Origin: Streptomyces indicus
Lineage (GTDB): Bacteria; Actinomycetota; Actinomycetes; Streptomycetales; Streptomycetaceae
NCBI RefSeq assembly: GCF_900100315.1
Contig: NZ_FNFF01000022.1
Span: 23,613 to 87,612 of the forward strand
Length of the DNA stretch: 64,000 bases
Direction: 5' to 3'
Of the stretch, positions 8,431-16,882 are shown piece by piece. The first letter of the stretch is position 1, and each line of letters opens with the position of its first letter. The notes beneath the pieces are model-generated. The model was given only the letters and a program-made list of their open reading frames with translations. It did no database searches and was not told the DNA's origin. The position numbers were made by a program, and so were the translations under genes.

Positions 8431-8889
8431 CAGGCGGGGAAAGGGGGTTGAGGGCGACGGGGGAGGCGCACAGGGCCGCAGCCGAGACCGCGAACGGGAG
8501 CGAGAGCGGGGCCTAGCCGTGGGCGCGAGCGGGAGCGAGAGCGGGAGCGAGAGCGGGGCCGGGAGCGAGAGCGGGGCCGGGCCGTGGGCGAGAGTCGCCC
8601 GAAGGGGCGCACCAACCAGCCGCACCACCTGGCGGGGGCTCCGCCCCCTGCACCCCCGCCCCGCGCCCACACGGGGCCCAGCCAGGCGGGGCAAGGAGGT
8701 TGGGGCGACGGGGAGGCGCACAGGGCCGCAGCCAAGAGCGGGGCCGGGGCCAGGGGTGAGAGCTGCCCGAAGGGCGCACCAACCAACCCCAGCACCCGGC
8801 GGGAGCTCCGCCACCTGCACCCCCGCAGGGCCCAGCCAGGCAGGGCAAGGGGGTTGGGGGGACGCGGAGGCGTACAGGGCCGCAGCCAC
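8431..8889. repeat. Degenerate direct repeats, about 168-bp period, plus short GAGCGG array
   Basis: Two long copies at about 8591-8739 and 8757-8889 share blocks such as GGCGCACCAACCA, GGGCCCAGCCAGGC and CAGGGCCGCAGCCA in the same order. A partial third copy lies at 8431-8486. Between the partial and first full copies, 8494-8580 is an array of CGGGAGCGAGAG units. One copy contains the GGGGGCTCCGCCCCC hairpin (8634-8648), a motif scattered widely in Streptomyces intergenic DNA. Confidence 0.8.
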
Positions 8890-8959
8890 GGCCGCAGGCG
8901 CCAGCCCCTAGCACCCGCTCCGCACCCACGTGCCCCACCCCTTGCTACGCTCCCCCGCC

Positions 8960-9346
8960 ATGACAGAAATCGTGCACCTCACCGAGCGCACCCTGTGGGA
9001 CGAAGCCGTTCGGGCGGGGGTGTACGCGCAGTCCACTCGGGGGCGGACCCTCGCTGAGGAAGGGTTCGTTCACTGTTCGACGTGGGAGCAGCTGCCCGAC
9101 GTCGCGTCGTTTCTGTACCCCGACGCCGACGCCCCCGGTCGCCGCGCACTCGAACTCGTGCTGCTCGTCATCGAGTCCGAGCGGCTGAGCGTGCCCGTGC
9201 GCTACGAGGCCGCGGCTCCCGGCGGGCCCGAGTTCCCGCACATCTACGGGCCGGTCCCGACGGAAGCCGTGGTCCGCGTGGAGAGCTGGCCTCCCCCGGG
9301 GTGTCTCGGGCTCAGGCCTTCGGAGCCACCTTCGACAGACCGTTGA
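8960..9346 (+). CDS. DUF952 family protein
   Basis: 128 residues. The conserved DUF952 core is clear: IVHLTERTLWDEAVRAG, then EGFVHCSTWEQLPDVA, and near the end FPHIYGPVPTEAVV. The family is small and cytoplasmic and is related in fold to ADP-ribosyl-transferase-like or glutathione-S-transferase-associated proteins; its reaction is not known to me. No clear ribosome-binding site precedes the ATG. The 3' end overlaps the convergent geranylgeranyl reductase gene by 35 bases, so the last dozen residues (proline-rich) are probably not functional. Confidence 0.85.
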   Translation: MTEIVHLTERTLWDEAVRAGVYAQSTRGRTLAEEGFVHCSTWEQLPDVASFLYPDADAPGRRALELVLLVIESERLSVPVRYEAAAPGGPEFPHIYGPVPTEAVVRVESWPPPGCLGLRPSEPPSTDR

Positions 9347-10661
9347 TGATGCGGTCCATCGCGTCCCCGCCCGACGGATCCGTCAGGTTGGCGAGCATCT
9401 TCAGCGTGAAGCGCATCAGCATCGGGTGCGTCAGACCCCGCTGCGTCGCAATCTTCATGACCTTCGGGTTGCCGATCAGCTTCACGAACGCGCGGCCCAG
9501 CGTGTAGTACCCGCCGTAGGTCTCCTTGAGGACCTTCGGGTAGCGCGCGAGGGCCAGTTCGCGCTGCGCGGGCGTCGCCCGGGCGTGGGCCTGGACGATG
9601 ACGTCCGCGGCGATCTGGCCGGACTCCATGGCGTACGCGATGCCCTCGCCGTTGAAGGGGTTCACCAGGCCGCCCGCGTCACCGACGAGCAGCAGGCCCT
9701 TCGTGTAGTGCGGCTGGCGGTTGAAGGCCATGGGGAGGGCCGCCCCGCGGATCGGTCCGGTCATGTTCTCGGGCGTGTAGCCCCAGTCCTCCGGCATCGA
9801 GGCGCACCACGCCTTCAGCACCTCGCGCCAGTCCAGCTCGCGGAAGGCCTTGGAGGAGTTGAGGATGCCGAGGCCGACGTTCGACGTGCCGTCGCCCATG
9901 CCGAAGATCCAGCCGTAGCCGGGAAGGAGTCGGTCCTCGCCCGGGCCTCGGCGGTCCCACAGTTCCAGCCAGGACTCCAGGTAGTCGTCGTCGTGGCGGG
10001 GCGAGGTGAAGTACGTACGGACCGCGACGCCCATCGGGCGGTCCTCGCGGCGGTGCAGGCCCATCGCCAGCGAGATGCGGGAGGAGTTGCCGTCGGCGGC
10101 GACCACCAGCGGGGCGTGGAAGGTGACGTCCTGCTTCTCCTCGCCGAGCTTGGCGTGCACACCGGTGATGCGGCCGGTGCGGTCGTCGAGGATCGGGGCG
10201 CCGACGTTGCAGCGCTCGTACAGCCGCGCCCCCGCCTTCTGCGCCTGGCGCGCGAGCTGCTCGTCGAAGTCGTCGCGCTTGCGCACGAGTCCGTAGTCCG
10301 GATACGAGGCCAGCTCGGGCCAGTCGAGCTGGAGGCGCACCCCGCCGCCGATGATGCGCAGGCCCTTGTTGCGCAGCCAGCCGGCCTCTTCGGAGATGTC
10401 GATGCCCATCGACACCAGCTGCTTGGTGGCACGCGGGGTCAGACCGTCGCCGCAGACCTTCTCGCGCGGGAACGCGGTCTTCTCCAGGAGCAGGACGTCG
10501 AGTCCGGCCTTCGCCAGGTAGTAGGCCGTCGTGGATCCGGCCGGTCCGGCTCCGACCACGATGACGTCGGCGGTGTGCTCGGCCTGTCCGGACTGTCCGG
10601 AGGATTCGGCGAGGGGCTTGGTCAGGGAGTCGGAGGCGGGCTCGGAGAGGGGCTCGGTCAC
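9312..10661 (-). CDS. Geranylgeranyl reductase family flavoprotein (probable menaquinone side-chain reductase)
   Basis: 449 residues, FAD-dependent. Residues about 33-62 form the Rossmann FAD fingerprint (VIVVGAGPAGSTTAYYLA); a second FAD motif is LLVGDAGGLVNPFNGEGIAY near residue 320, and VAADGNSSRISLAMG lies between. The family reduces isoprenoid double bonds. Next to nuo and the menaquinone genes, its likely substrate is the polyprenyl tail of menaquinone, as for mycobacterial MenJ; that is inference. GTG start (VTEPLSEP) with GGGGAGAA eight bases upstream. The first 30 residues are low-complexity. Confidence 0.9.
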   Translation of the reverse strand: MTEPLSEPASDSLTKPLAESSGQSGQAEHTADVIVVGAGPAGSTTAYYLAKAGLDVLLLEKTAFPREKVCGDGLTPRATKQLVSMGIDISEEAGWLRNKGLRIIGGGVRLQLDWPELASYPDYGLVRKRDDFDEQLARQAQKAGARLYERCNVGAPILDDRTGRITGVHAKLGEEKQDVTFHAPLVVAADGNSSRISLAMGLHRREDRPMGVAVRTYFTSPRHDDDYLESWLELWDRRGPGEDRLLPGYGWIFGMGDGTSNVGLGILNSSKAFRELDWREVLKAWCASMPEDWGYTPENMTGPIRGAALPMAFNRQPHYTKGLLLVGDAGGLVNPFNGEGIAYAMESGQIAADVIVQAHARATPAQRELALARYPKVLKETYGGYYTLGRAFVKLIGNPKVMKIATQRGLTHPMLMRFTLKMLANLTDPSGGDAMDRIINGLSKVAPKA

Positions 10662-10760
10662 GGCGGGTTCTCCCCTGGCGTAAAGAATCTGCGTGCTGAA
10701 CAGCACTGGACAGGGGCAGTCTATGGGGGCCGCTTGATCACGAATCGGAGGGCCGCCCGC

Positions 10761-11291
10761 ATGACACCGCCTGCGCCACGCTCGCTCGTGCCCCTGCCCG
10801 CCGACCGGCTGCGCGTCCCGACCGAGGAGGACGCGTACGCCTGGCACACGGTCTTCGACCACCCCGAGGTCATGGAGTTCCACGGCGGGAGGTCCGCCGA
10901 GGTGTCGGTGTACGAGGAGCTCACGGCCCGTCAGCGCCGCCACGACGCCGAACTCGGCTTCTGCTTCTGGACGATCCTCGACGAGGACGGCCGGGTCGCC
11001 GGCTTCACCGGCGCGCAGCCCTGGCCGCACCAGGAGTGGGGTCCGGTCGGCGCGATAGAGATCGGCTGGCGGCTCGGGCGCGCGGCCTGGGGCAAGGGGC
11101 TTGCCACCGGCGCGGCGCTCACCACGCTGGAGCGGCTGAAGGCGGCCGGGGTGCCGGAGGTGGTCGCGATGGTCGATGCCAGGAACCACCGTTCGATCGC
11201 CGTGGTCGAGCGGCTCGGGATGGAGCTCGCCGAGGTGTTCACGACACCGGTGGGCAAGCGGCGCGGACACCGCTACCGGCTCGCGCTCTGA
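10761..11291 (+). CDS. GNAT family N-acetyltransferase (RimJ/RimL-like)
   Basis: 176 residues in the GNAT fold. The acetyl-CoA-binding region is IGWRLGRAAWGKGLATGAA (about residues 104-122), followed by the typical ARNHRSIAVVERLGM segment that marks the RimJ/RimL-like branch. Substrate is unknown; members acetylate ribosomal protein N-termini or small amines. ATG follows GGAGGG by eight bases. It is divergent from the geranylgeranyl reductase with a 99-base gap, and is followed by a terminator. Confidence 0.88.
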   Translation: MTPPAPRSLVPLPADRLRVPTEEDAYAWHTVFDHPEVMEFHGGRSAEVSVYEELTARQRRHDAELGFCFWTILDEDGRVAGFTGAQPWPHQEWGPVGAIEIGWRLGRAAWGKGLATGAALTTLERLKAAGVPEVVAMVDARNHRSIAVVERLGMELAEVFTTPVGKRRGHRYRLAL

Positions 11292-11355
11292 GACGGACCG
11301 GTCCCGGCGCGCGCTACGAGAGCGACCGGTACCGGCTCGCGCTCCGGGACCGGGC

Positions 11356-11383
11356 GGGCCGTCCGGCGCCTTCCGGACGGCCC
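11356..11383 (+). terminator. Terminator after the GNAT gene
   Basis: Eleven-base arms GGGCCGTCCGG and CCGGACGGCCC with a six-base loop, followed by GGTTG. It lies between two co-directional genes. Confidence 0.7.
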
Positions 11384-11415
11384 GGTTGCCGTTTACCCTT
11401 CCGGTACGCCTGGGG

Positions 11416-11772
11416 GTGACGGCTTTGCGCAGAAAACCCGAAGTGACGGTTCCGAAGTTCGTCGGTCAGATGGCCATGGACGTGCGCGAACAGGCCGCGC
11501 TCGCCGGTCTGTTGGTCGAGGCGCCGCAGGAGCCCGACTTCCCGTACATGGTCACGGACTACGTCGTACGGCAGTTCCCCGAGCCGGGTGCGCGGATCCC
11601 GTTCGGCGCGGTCGTCACCGTCTGGTTCGACTTCGGCCCCGACGAGGGCGAGGGCGGCAGCGGGGTGCGCGAACCCCGTACTCCACGGCCGCCGCGCGGC
11701 GGAATGCAGCGCGAGCTCGACGAGCCGGGTGAGCACGGCGGCAGCGGGGAGTGGATCCTTCCGGTGCGCTGA
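11416..11772 (+). CDS. Single PASTA-domain protein
   Basis: 118 residues. The centre is one PASTA domain: VPKFVGQMAMDVREQAALAGLLVE, then VRQFPEPGARIPFGAVVTVWF. PASTA domains bind peptidoglycan fragments or beta-lactams when outside the cell, but this protein has neither a signal peptide nor a membrane segment, so a cytoplasmic or non-classical role is implied. The C-terminus is charged and proline/arginine-rich. A GTG start is chosen; the ribosome-binding site is not obvious. It converges with the large zinc-ribbon gene. Confidence 0.75.
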   Translation: MTALRRKPEVTVPKFVGQMAMDVREQAALAGLLVEAPQEPDFPYMVTDYVVRQFPEPGARIPFGAVVTVWFDFGPDEGEGGSGVREPRTPRPPRGGMQRELDEPGEHGGSGEWILPVR

Positions 11773-11785
11773 GGCCCGTACGGCG

Positions 11786-11824
11786 AGGGCCTGCCGCGCG
11801 GTGCACCACCACGCCGCAGGCCCT
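11786..11824. terminator. Bidirectional terminator between convergent genes
   Basis: Arms AGGGCCTGC and GCAGGCCCT enclose a 21-base loop that can pair further internally. It sits between the PASTA gene (plus strand) and the zinc-ribbon gene (minus strand). Confidence 0.65.
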
Positions 11825-11838
11825 GGCCGGAGGTCGCG

Positions 11839-14421
11839 TCAGCCGGTCACCCGCCAGGTCGCGAGCGCCTCGTCGAAGATCTCCTGGCCGCCCAGCTGCC
11901 AGTTCTCCTCGTAGTCCGTGAAGTAGATCGCGTACTCCGTGCCGTCCTCGGCCACATAGCCCTGGTCGATGGCGTGCACGGTGCGGCCGGTCTCCTTCTC
12001 GGTGTACGTGTACTCCCAGATCGCGCCCGGCAGCCCGTGGAAGGTGTTCTCCTCCAGGCGGATCCGCTGATAGTCCGGGTTCTTCTGCGACTTCTTCTCG
12101 ATCGTCAGGAAGTTCTCGTACGAGGTGACCTGGGCGTCCGGCACGATCCCGATCAGGAAGTGCCCGAAGCCGGTCGAACCGGCGTACGTGATCTGCCCGT
12201 TCTCCTCGCCCGTACGGCTCCAGACCTTCGGGACCGCGAGGGAGAAGCCGGCGGGATCGGTGACGATCCGGGAACCGGTGCCGGTGGCCGGGCTGTCGGA
12301 GGGGCCCTCCGCCGCGGGGTCGCCGGACGCGGACGGCTCGGCAGTCGGGGGCTCCGAACTCGGCGCCTGCGAGGGCGAGTCCGAGACCGACACCGAGGGC
12401 TTGGCATCCTCCTTGGCACCCGGGTCCTCGTCGTCCTTCTGGAGGAGCAGGAAGCCGGCCGTCGCACCGGCGCCGAGCGCGAGCGCCGCGGTCAGCGTGA
12501 CCACCCACAGGGTGACGCGGGAGCGCTGCCCCTCCGGCGAGGACGGGGTCGGGTGCGGGGACGGATCCGGATAGGGAGGCGGGGACGTGGACGGGGGCGT
12601 GGACGGGGACGTGGGCGCGTAGGGGGCAGCGGGGGTCTGCTGCTGCGGGTAGCCGTATCCCGGGGCGGGCGGGTGCACCTGCCCCTGCGTCTCCGCCTGT
12701 CCGTGACCGCCGCTCTGCAACGCCTCGGAGTCAGGCGCGAGTTGAGCACCCGGAGCGCCGTGAGCATCCTGCGCGGCCGCCGTCGGCGCGTACCCCGGCG
12801 CGTACGGGGCGTAGGGCGCAGGCTGTACGGCCGCGCCGCCGGTCATGCGCAGCACGTACGGGCCGAGGAAGACCGCCGCCGAGAGCCAGAGCAGCCCGAA
12901 CAGCAGCACCTCCGCGATGTCGACCGCGACCTCCGCGCCGCCCGCGCCGCCGAACCCGCCGAACTCCGTGCTCTCGCCGTCGGCTCCGAGGCCGGACAGC
13001 GCGCACACCACGAGCAGCAGGACGAAGAACAGGCCTGCCACCAGGACCTGTTCGCCCCGGTTCGGGTGCCGGCGGGCCGCGAGCACGCCGACCGTGAGGG
13101 CGCAGACCGCGCCGAGCGCGAGGCCGCCCACCAGGGCCCAGTCGCCGGCGAGGTCGGAGAGTTCGGACAGGCCGATCGTCTCGGACTCCGTGCCCCCGCC
13201 ACCGAAGTTCGAGCTGCCCTTGGCCGTGAACTCCAGCGAGCCGCCCCAGCCGATGCCGAGCGCCGCGGCGCCGATGTTCGGCAGGAAGGCCAGCAGGACG
13301 AGCAGCCCCTCCTTCTCCATGTCGTCGAGGGAGGCCAGACACAGGTACGCGGTCACGGCGGCCACCGCGAGCACAACGGCCAGTGCGCGCAGGGCAGTTG
13401 CCGTGGCCCGTACGAAGGCCTGCGCGCCCGGGCGCACCGCGAGCCACTGCGCGAGGTCGTCCCGGTGCAGCAGCCCCACGGCGACGGCGGCCGTCAGACC
13501 GAGGGCGCCGAGCGCGGACAGGAACGGCAGCGAGGAGATCTCGACCCCCTCCACGGTGGGCTGCGCGAACAGGGCGAGCACCAGGACCCCGGCGGTGGCC
13601 AGCAGGGCGACCCGTACGGCGGCTTCGAGACCAGCGGTGCGGGAGGCGGCGGGTGCGGCGGCCTGGCGGTTACGGAGCATCCGTACGCCGATGAGCGTGG
13701 CCGCGATCCAGAGCGCGGTGAGGGTGAGCGGGGCGATGGACAGCGCAGCCGTGCCCGAGTCGGCGCCGCCGGTCTCGAACAGGCCCGAGCCGCCGCCGTA
13801 ACCACCGTCGCCCCCGAAGCCCGAATCCCCGTCGGTGCCGAAGGGGTTGGAGTCCTCGGCGGGGCCCGTCACCTCGAAGCCGCCGCCGAGTCCCTGGAGG
13901 AGCAGCGCGAGGACGAGGCGGAGCCGGTCGGTGAAGGAGACGACGACCTCGTCGTCCTGTCCGTATGTGGGGATGGCGAGCGAGACCGAGGCGATCAGGA
14001 GCATGCCGAGGGGCCACAGCGCGGCCTGCGCGGACGCGGCCCAGCCACCACGGAAGGCCCGCCCGAGGAACGCGCCTACGGGGGAAGGCCCCGCGGGTGC
14101 GGGGGCGAAGGCGGGCGGGGGCAGGGGCGGGGCACCGGGCGCGGGGACGCTCGGCTCGGGAGTGCTCGGCACGGAGGCGCCAGGCGCGGGTGCGCTCGGC
14201 GGAGGGGGCGGGGTGCCAGGGGCTGCCGGAGGCGGGGTGCCGGGGACGGCCGGAGGCGGGGTACCTGGGACGGCCGGAGGCGGCAACTCCCCTCTCTCGC
14301 GCCCGCATTTCATGCAGAAGCGGGCCTCCTCCACGAACGGGGTGCCGCAATCTGGGCAGTACGAGGACAAGCCGGGCTCCAGGACATCAGGGACGGAGAC
14401 GGGGTGAGCGGTGTTCCGCAC
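11839..14421 (-). CDS. Large zinc-ribbon, multi-pass membrane protein with extracytoplasmic C-terminal domain
   Basis: 860 residues of unknown function. The N-terminus has a zinc ribbon (YCPDCG and FCMKCG). A proline-rich linker with three eight-residue PGTPPPAV-type repeats follows. Then come about nine hydrophobic segments between residues 140 and 560, interrupted by glycine-rich loops. A second Pro/Tyr/Gln-rich linker leads to one membrane segment near residue 645, and a C-terminal domain of about 140 residues (from DPAGFSLAVPKVWSR) that should face outside. The cytoplasmic zinc ribbon joined to an exported domain suggests sensing or scaffolding, but nothing proves it. The GTG start is uncertain; a TTG at LSSYCPDC is an alternative. 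Confidence 0.8.
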   Translation of the reverse strand: MRNTAHPVSVPDVLEPGLSSYCPDCGTPFVEEARFCMKCGRERGELPPPAVPGTPPPAVPGTPPPAAPGTPPPPPSAPAPGASVPSTPEPSVPAPGAPPLPPPAFAPAPAGPSPVGAFLGRAFRGGWAASAQAALWPLGMLLIASVSLAIPTYGQDDEVVVSFTDRLRLVLALLLQGLGGGFEVTGPAEDSNPFGTDGDSGFGGDGGYGGGSGLFETGGADSGTAALSIAPLTLTALWIAATLIGVRMLRNRQAAAPAASRTAGLEAAVRVALLATAGVLVLALFAQPTVEGVEISSLPFLSALGALGLTAAVAVGLLHRDDLAQWLAVRPGAQAFVRATATALRALAVVLAVAAVTAYLCLASLDDMEKEGLLVLLAFLPNIGAAALGIGWGGSLEFTAKGSSNFGGGGTESETIGLSELSDLAGDWALVGGLALGAVCALTVGVLAARRHPNRGEQVLVAGLFFVLLLVVCALSGLGADGESTEFGGFGGAGGAEVAVDIAEVLLFGLLWLSAAVFLGPYVLRMTGGAAVQPAPYAPYAPGYAPTAAAQDAHGAPGAQLAPDSEALQSGGHGQAETQGQVHPPAPGYGYPQQQTPAAPYAPTSPSTPPSTSPPPYPDPSPHPTPSSPEGQRSRVTLWVVTLTAALALGAGATAGFLLLQKDDEDPGAKEDAKPSVSVSDSPSQAPSSEPPTAEPSASGDPAAEGPSDSPATGTGSRIVTDPAGFSLAVPKVWSRTGEENGQITYAGSTGFGHFLIGIVPDAQVTSYENFLTIEKKSQKNPDYQRIRLEENTFHGLPGAIWEYTYTEKETGRTVHAIDQGYVAEDGTEYAIYFTDYEENWQLGGQEIFDEALATWRVTG

Positions 14422-14540
14422 CCGTACGGACTCAGCTTGCCCCTGCGCCGGTTCCCGTCAACTCCCTTCCCGGGAGGGCCCGACGGGCCCGGCCGGCCCG
14501 ACGGGCCCAGTGGACGCCCCACGCCTCAGAAGACCGAACC

Positions 14541-15476
14541 TCAGAACACCGACAGCCCCGTCAACGTCGTGAACGCGTCGAGCGCGTCCACCCCCGCCAC
14601 CGAGTTCCCGCGCGCGTCCAGCCCCGGGCTCCACACGCACACCGTGCACCGGTTCGGCACGACCGCGACGATGCCGCCGCCGACACCGCTCTTGCCGGGC
14701 AGGCCGACGCGGTAGGCGAAGTCGCCCGCGGCGTCGTAGGTCCCGCAGGTCATCATCACCGCGTTGATCTGCTTGGCCTCGCTGCGGCTCAGCAGCCGCG
14801 AGCCGTCCGCGCGCACACCGTGCCGGGCCAGGAAGCCGGTGGCCAGGGCGAGATCGGCGCAGTCCATCTCGATCGAGCACTGCCGGAAGTAGTGGTCGAG
14901 CAGCGGCGGAATCGGCTGGCGGATATGCCCGTACGAGGCGATGAAGTGCGCGAGCGCGGCGTTGCGGTCCCCGTGGGCCGCCTCGGACGCGGCGACTTCG
15001 AGGTCGAAGCGGAGCTCCGGGTTGCCGCTCTCGGCGCGCAGGAACGCGAGCAGGTCGGCGCTCGCGTCCCCGGTCGCGGTCTGGAGGCGGTCGGTGACCA
15101 CGAGGGCGCCCGCGTTGATGAACGGATTGCGCGGGATGCCGTTCTCGTACTCCAGCTGCACCAGGGAGTTGAAGGGGTTACCGGAGGGCTCGCGCCCCAC
15201 GTGGTCCCAGAGTTCGGCGCCCTCGTGCGCGAGGACGAGGGCGAGCGCGAACACCTTGGTGATCGACTGCGTGGAGAAGGGCGTACGCCACTCCCCCACC
15301 CCGCACACCCCGCCGTCGAGGTCGGCGACGGCCATGCCGAAGCGGTCGGGGTCCACGCAGGCGAGCGCGGGGATGTAGTCGGCGGAGCGGCCGCGGCCGG
15401 TCCTGATCCCGGCCGCGATCTCCTCGAGGACGGACAGATAGTGCTCGGCCTTCGGGGCCTCGTGCTCGTACGGCAT
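14541..15476 (-). CDS. glsA: Glutaminase A
   Basis: 311 residues, a serine-dependent beta-lactamase-fold enzyme that hydrolyses glutamine to glutamate and ammonia. The catalytic serine motif is FSTQSITKVF (about residue 67); the family blocks GREPSGNPFNS, NPFINAGALV, DCADLALATGFLARHG and MMTCGTYDAAGDFAYRVGLPGKSGVGGGI are all present. It ends the menG transcript, starting three bases after the menG stop, so it is probably co-expressed with quinone methylation. A GC-rich inverted repeat at about 14476-14508 may terminate the operon. Confidence 0.95.
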   Translation of the reverse strand: MPYEHEAPKAEHYLSVLEEIAAGIRTGRGRSADYIPALACVDPDRFGMAVADLDGGVCGVGEWRTPFSTQSITKVFALALVLAHEGAELWDHVGREPSGNPFNSLVQLEYENGIPRNPFINAGALVVTDRLQTATGDASADLLAFLRAESGNPELRFDLEVAASEAAHGDRNAALAHFIASYGHIRQPIPPLLDHYFRQCSIEMDCADLALATGFLARHGVRADGSRLLSRSEAKQINAVMMTCGTYDAAGDFAYRVGLPGKSGVGGGIVAVVPNRCTVCVWSPGLDARGNSVAGVDALDAFTTLTGLSVF

Positions 15477-15479
15477 CGC

Positions 15480-16175
15480 TCAGGAAGCCTTGAAGCCCCG
15501 GTGGAGCGTGACGATGCCGCCGGACAGATTGCGCCAGGCGACCTTGCCCCAGCCGGCCTTCTGCAGCTTCGCGGCGAGCGCGGGCTGGTCCGGCCAGTCG
15601 CGGATGGACTCGGCGAGATAGACGTACGCGTCCGGGTTGGACGAGACCGCGCGCGCGACGGGCGGCAGCGCGCGCATCAGGTACTCGGTGTAGACGGTGC
15701 GGAACGGAGCCCAAGTCGGGTGGCTGAACTCGCAGATGACCACGCGTCCGCCGGGCTTGGTCACGCGGTACAGCTCGCGCAGCGCCTGGTCGGTCTGCTG
15801 CACGTTGCGCAGCCCGAAGGAGATGGTGACGGCGTCGAAGGTGTCGTCCTTGAACGGCAGCTTCGTGGCGTCGCCCGCGGTGAACGGCATGTGCGGGTGG
15901 TTGCGCTTGCCCACCCGGAGCATGCCGAGCGAGAAGTCGCAGGGCACCACGTAGGCGCCGGCCTGGGCGAAGGGCTGGCTGGAGGTGGCGGTGCCGGCGG
16001 CGAGGTCGAGGATCTTCTGCGCGGGCCGGGCGTCGACGGCCTTCGCGACCTCCTTGCGCCATCGGCGGTCCTGCCCGAGCGACAGCACGTCGTTGGTGAG
16101 GTCGTACTTCTCGGCGACGTCGTCGAACATCGAGGCGACTTCGTGCGGCTGCTTGTCCAAGGATGCGCGGGTCAC
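15480..16175 (-). CDS. menG: Demethylmenaquinone methyltransferase
   Basis: 231 residues, UbiE/COQ5 class. It transfers a methyl group from S-adenosylmethionine to demethylmenaquinone, the final ring step of menaquinone synthesis. The opening MFDDVAEKYDLTNDVLSLGQDRRWR and SAM motif ILDLAAGTATSS are diagnostic, as is ISFGLRNVQQTDQALREL. It starts with GTG. It lies downstream of mqnC and the amidohydrolase-like gene on the same strand, with a 109-base gap that could hold its own promoter. Confidence 0.96.
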   Translation of the reverse strand: MTRASLDKQPHEVASMFDDVAEKYDLTNDVLSLGQDRRWRKEVAKAVDARPAQKILDLAAGTATSSQPFAQAGAYVVPCDFSLGMLRVGKRNHPHMPFTAGDATKLPFKDDTFDAVTISFGLRNVQQTDQALRELYRVTKPGGRVVICEFSHPTWAPFRTVYTEYLMRALPPVARAVSSNPDAYVYLAESIRDWPDQPALAAKLQKAGWGKVAWRNLSGGIVTLHRGFKAS

Positions 16176-16284
16176 GTGCCCATCCTCTCAGGCCCGGATG
16201 GGCGGCCCTCGCTGTGGGGCGGGTGAGTGTCGTGTGGGGGTGGGCGGGGTGTGCCCGGTGGGCGCCTGCGGCGGAGGGCCGGAT

Positions 16285-16875
16285 TCACCTGCCCCGGTAC
16301 ACCAACCGCCCGCCGATCACCGTGGCCACGCAGGTCGACGGTCCGAGGCGGACCAGGTCCTCGCGGGACTCGACGTCGAAGACCGCGAAGCGGGCCGGGC
16401 CGCCCACCACCAGCTGAGGCAGCAGCACCAGCGGCTTCGGGGACAGCGACACCGGGCCGGGGAGCTGTGCGGGGCGGGCCGCGAAGACCAGCCCCACGCC
16501 CCGTACCGCGTCCAGCGCCGCCTTCGACCTGAGCTCGCCCGCGATCGCCACCGTCCCGTGCGCGAGCAGCCGCTGGACACCCCGGCGGGCCGAGGGGCCG
16601 AGGCGGGACGGATCGGTGCGGAAGAGTTCACGGGCGCGCTCGCCGCCGATCGGCAGCGTGCCGAACTTCTCCGCCTCGCGCGGGTCCGGGTGGTAGGTCG
16701 ACTCCAGGATCTCCGGGCCGTACGGGTTGAGGAGCCCCGGCGTGAGGAGGCCCGGCCAGCGGCGCACCCGGGCGGACGGGTGGGCCGCGGTCAGTTCCTC
16801 GGGAGAGCCCAGAGCTGCGACGGTGTCCCCGTCCACGAGGACAGCGGACGAGCCGGTGACGTGAAGGGTCAGCAA
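16285..16875 (-). CDS. Amidohydrolase-like (imidazolonepropionase-like) protein lacking the catalytic core
   Basis: 196 residues, about half the length of an amidohydrolase. The ends look like the beta-sandwich of the superfamily (start LTLHVTG...VLVDGDTVAALG; end RFAVFDV...CVATVIGGRLVYRGR). Where active members have PGLVNxHxH, this one has PGLLNPYGPEIL, so the metal-binding histidines are replaced, and most of the TIM barrel is missing. The start codon is TTG, seven bases after the mqnC stop, which implies coupling. A non-catalytic or partner role in the futalosine pathway is possible; real function unknown. Confidence 0.8.
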   Translation of the reverse strand: MLTLHVTGSSAVLVDGDTVAALGSPEELTAAHPSARVRRWPGLLTPGLLNPYGPEILESTYHPDPREAEKFGTLPIGGERARELFRTDPSRLGPSARRGVQRLLAHGTVAIAGELRSKAALDAVRGVGLVFAARPAQLPGPVSLSPKPLVLLPQLVVGGPARFAVFDVESREDLVRLGPSTCVATVIGGRLVYRGR

Positions 16876-16882
16876 AACAGGC

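Larger units (their letters stand above)
8107..8959. other. Gene-free GC-rich region between NlpC/P60 and DUF952 genes
   Basis: About 850 bases without a credible gene. After the terminator it is dominated by degenerate direct repeats (described separately) and extreme GC content. Long ORFs exist in all frames here only because GC-rich repeats lack stop codons; their translations are proline/arginine/glycine strings that match nothing recognisable. Confidence 0.7.

Noticed and set aside
8155..8911. Long ORFs in the repeat block on both strands (up to about 240 residues)
   Set aside because: They are products of stop-poor GC-rich repeats, have no ribosome-binding site or family resemblance, and overlap each other in several frames.
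9426..10740. Upstream 440 residues of the long ORF containing the GNAT gene at 10761
   Set aside because: This part is antisense to the geranylgeranyl reductase; only the last 176 residues show a GNAT fold and a proper ribosome-binding site.
12492..12767. Arginine/proline-rich minus-strand ORFs inside the zinc-ribbon gene
   Set aside because: They are alternate-frame shadows of its proline-rich linkers.
11974..14715. 913-residue plus-strand ORF
   Set aside because: It lies antisense to the zinc-ribbon membrane gene, its translation is arginine/glycine-rich, and it has no recognisable domain.
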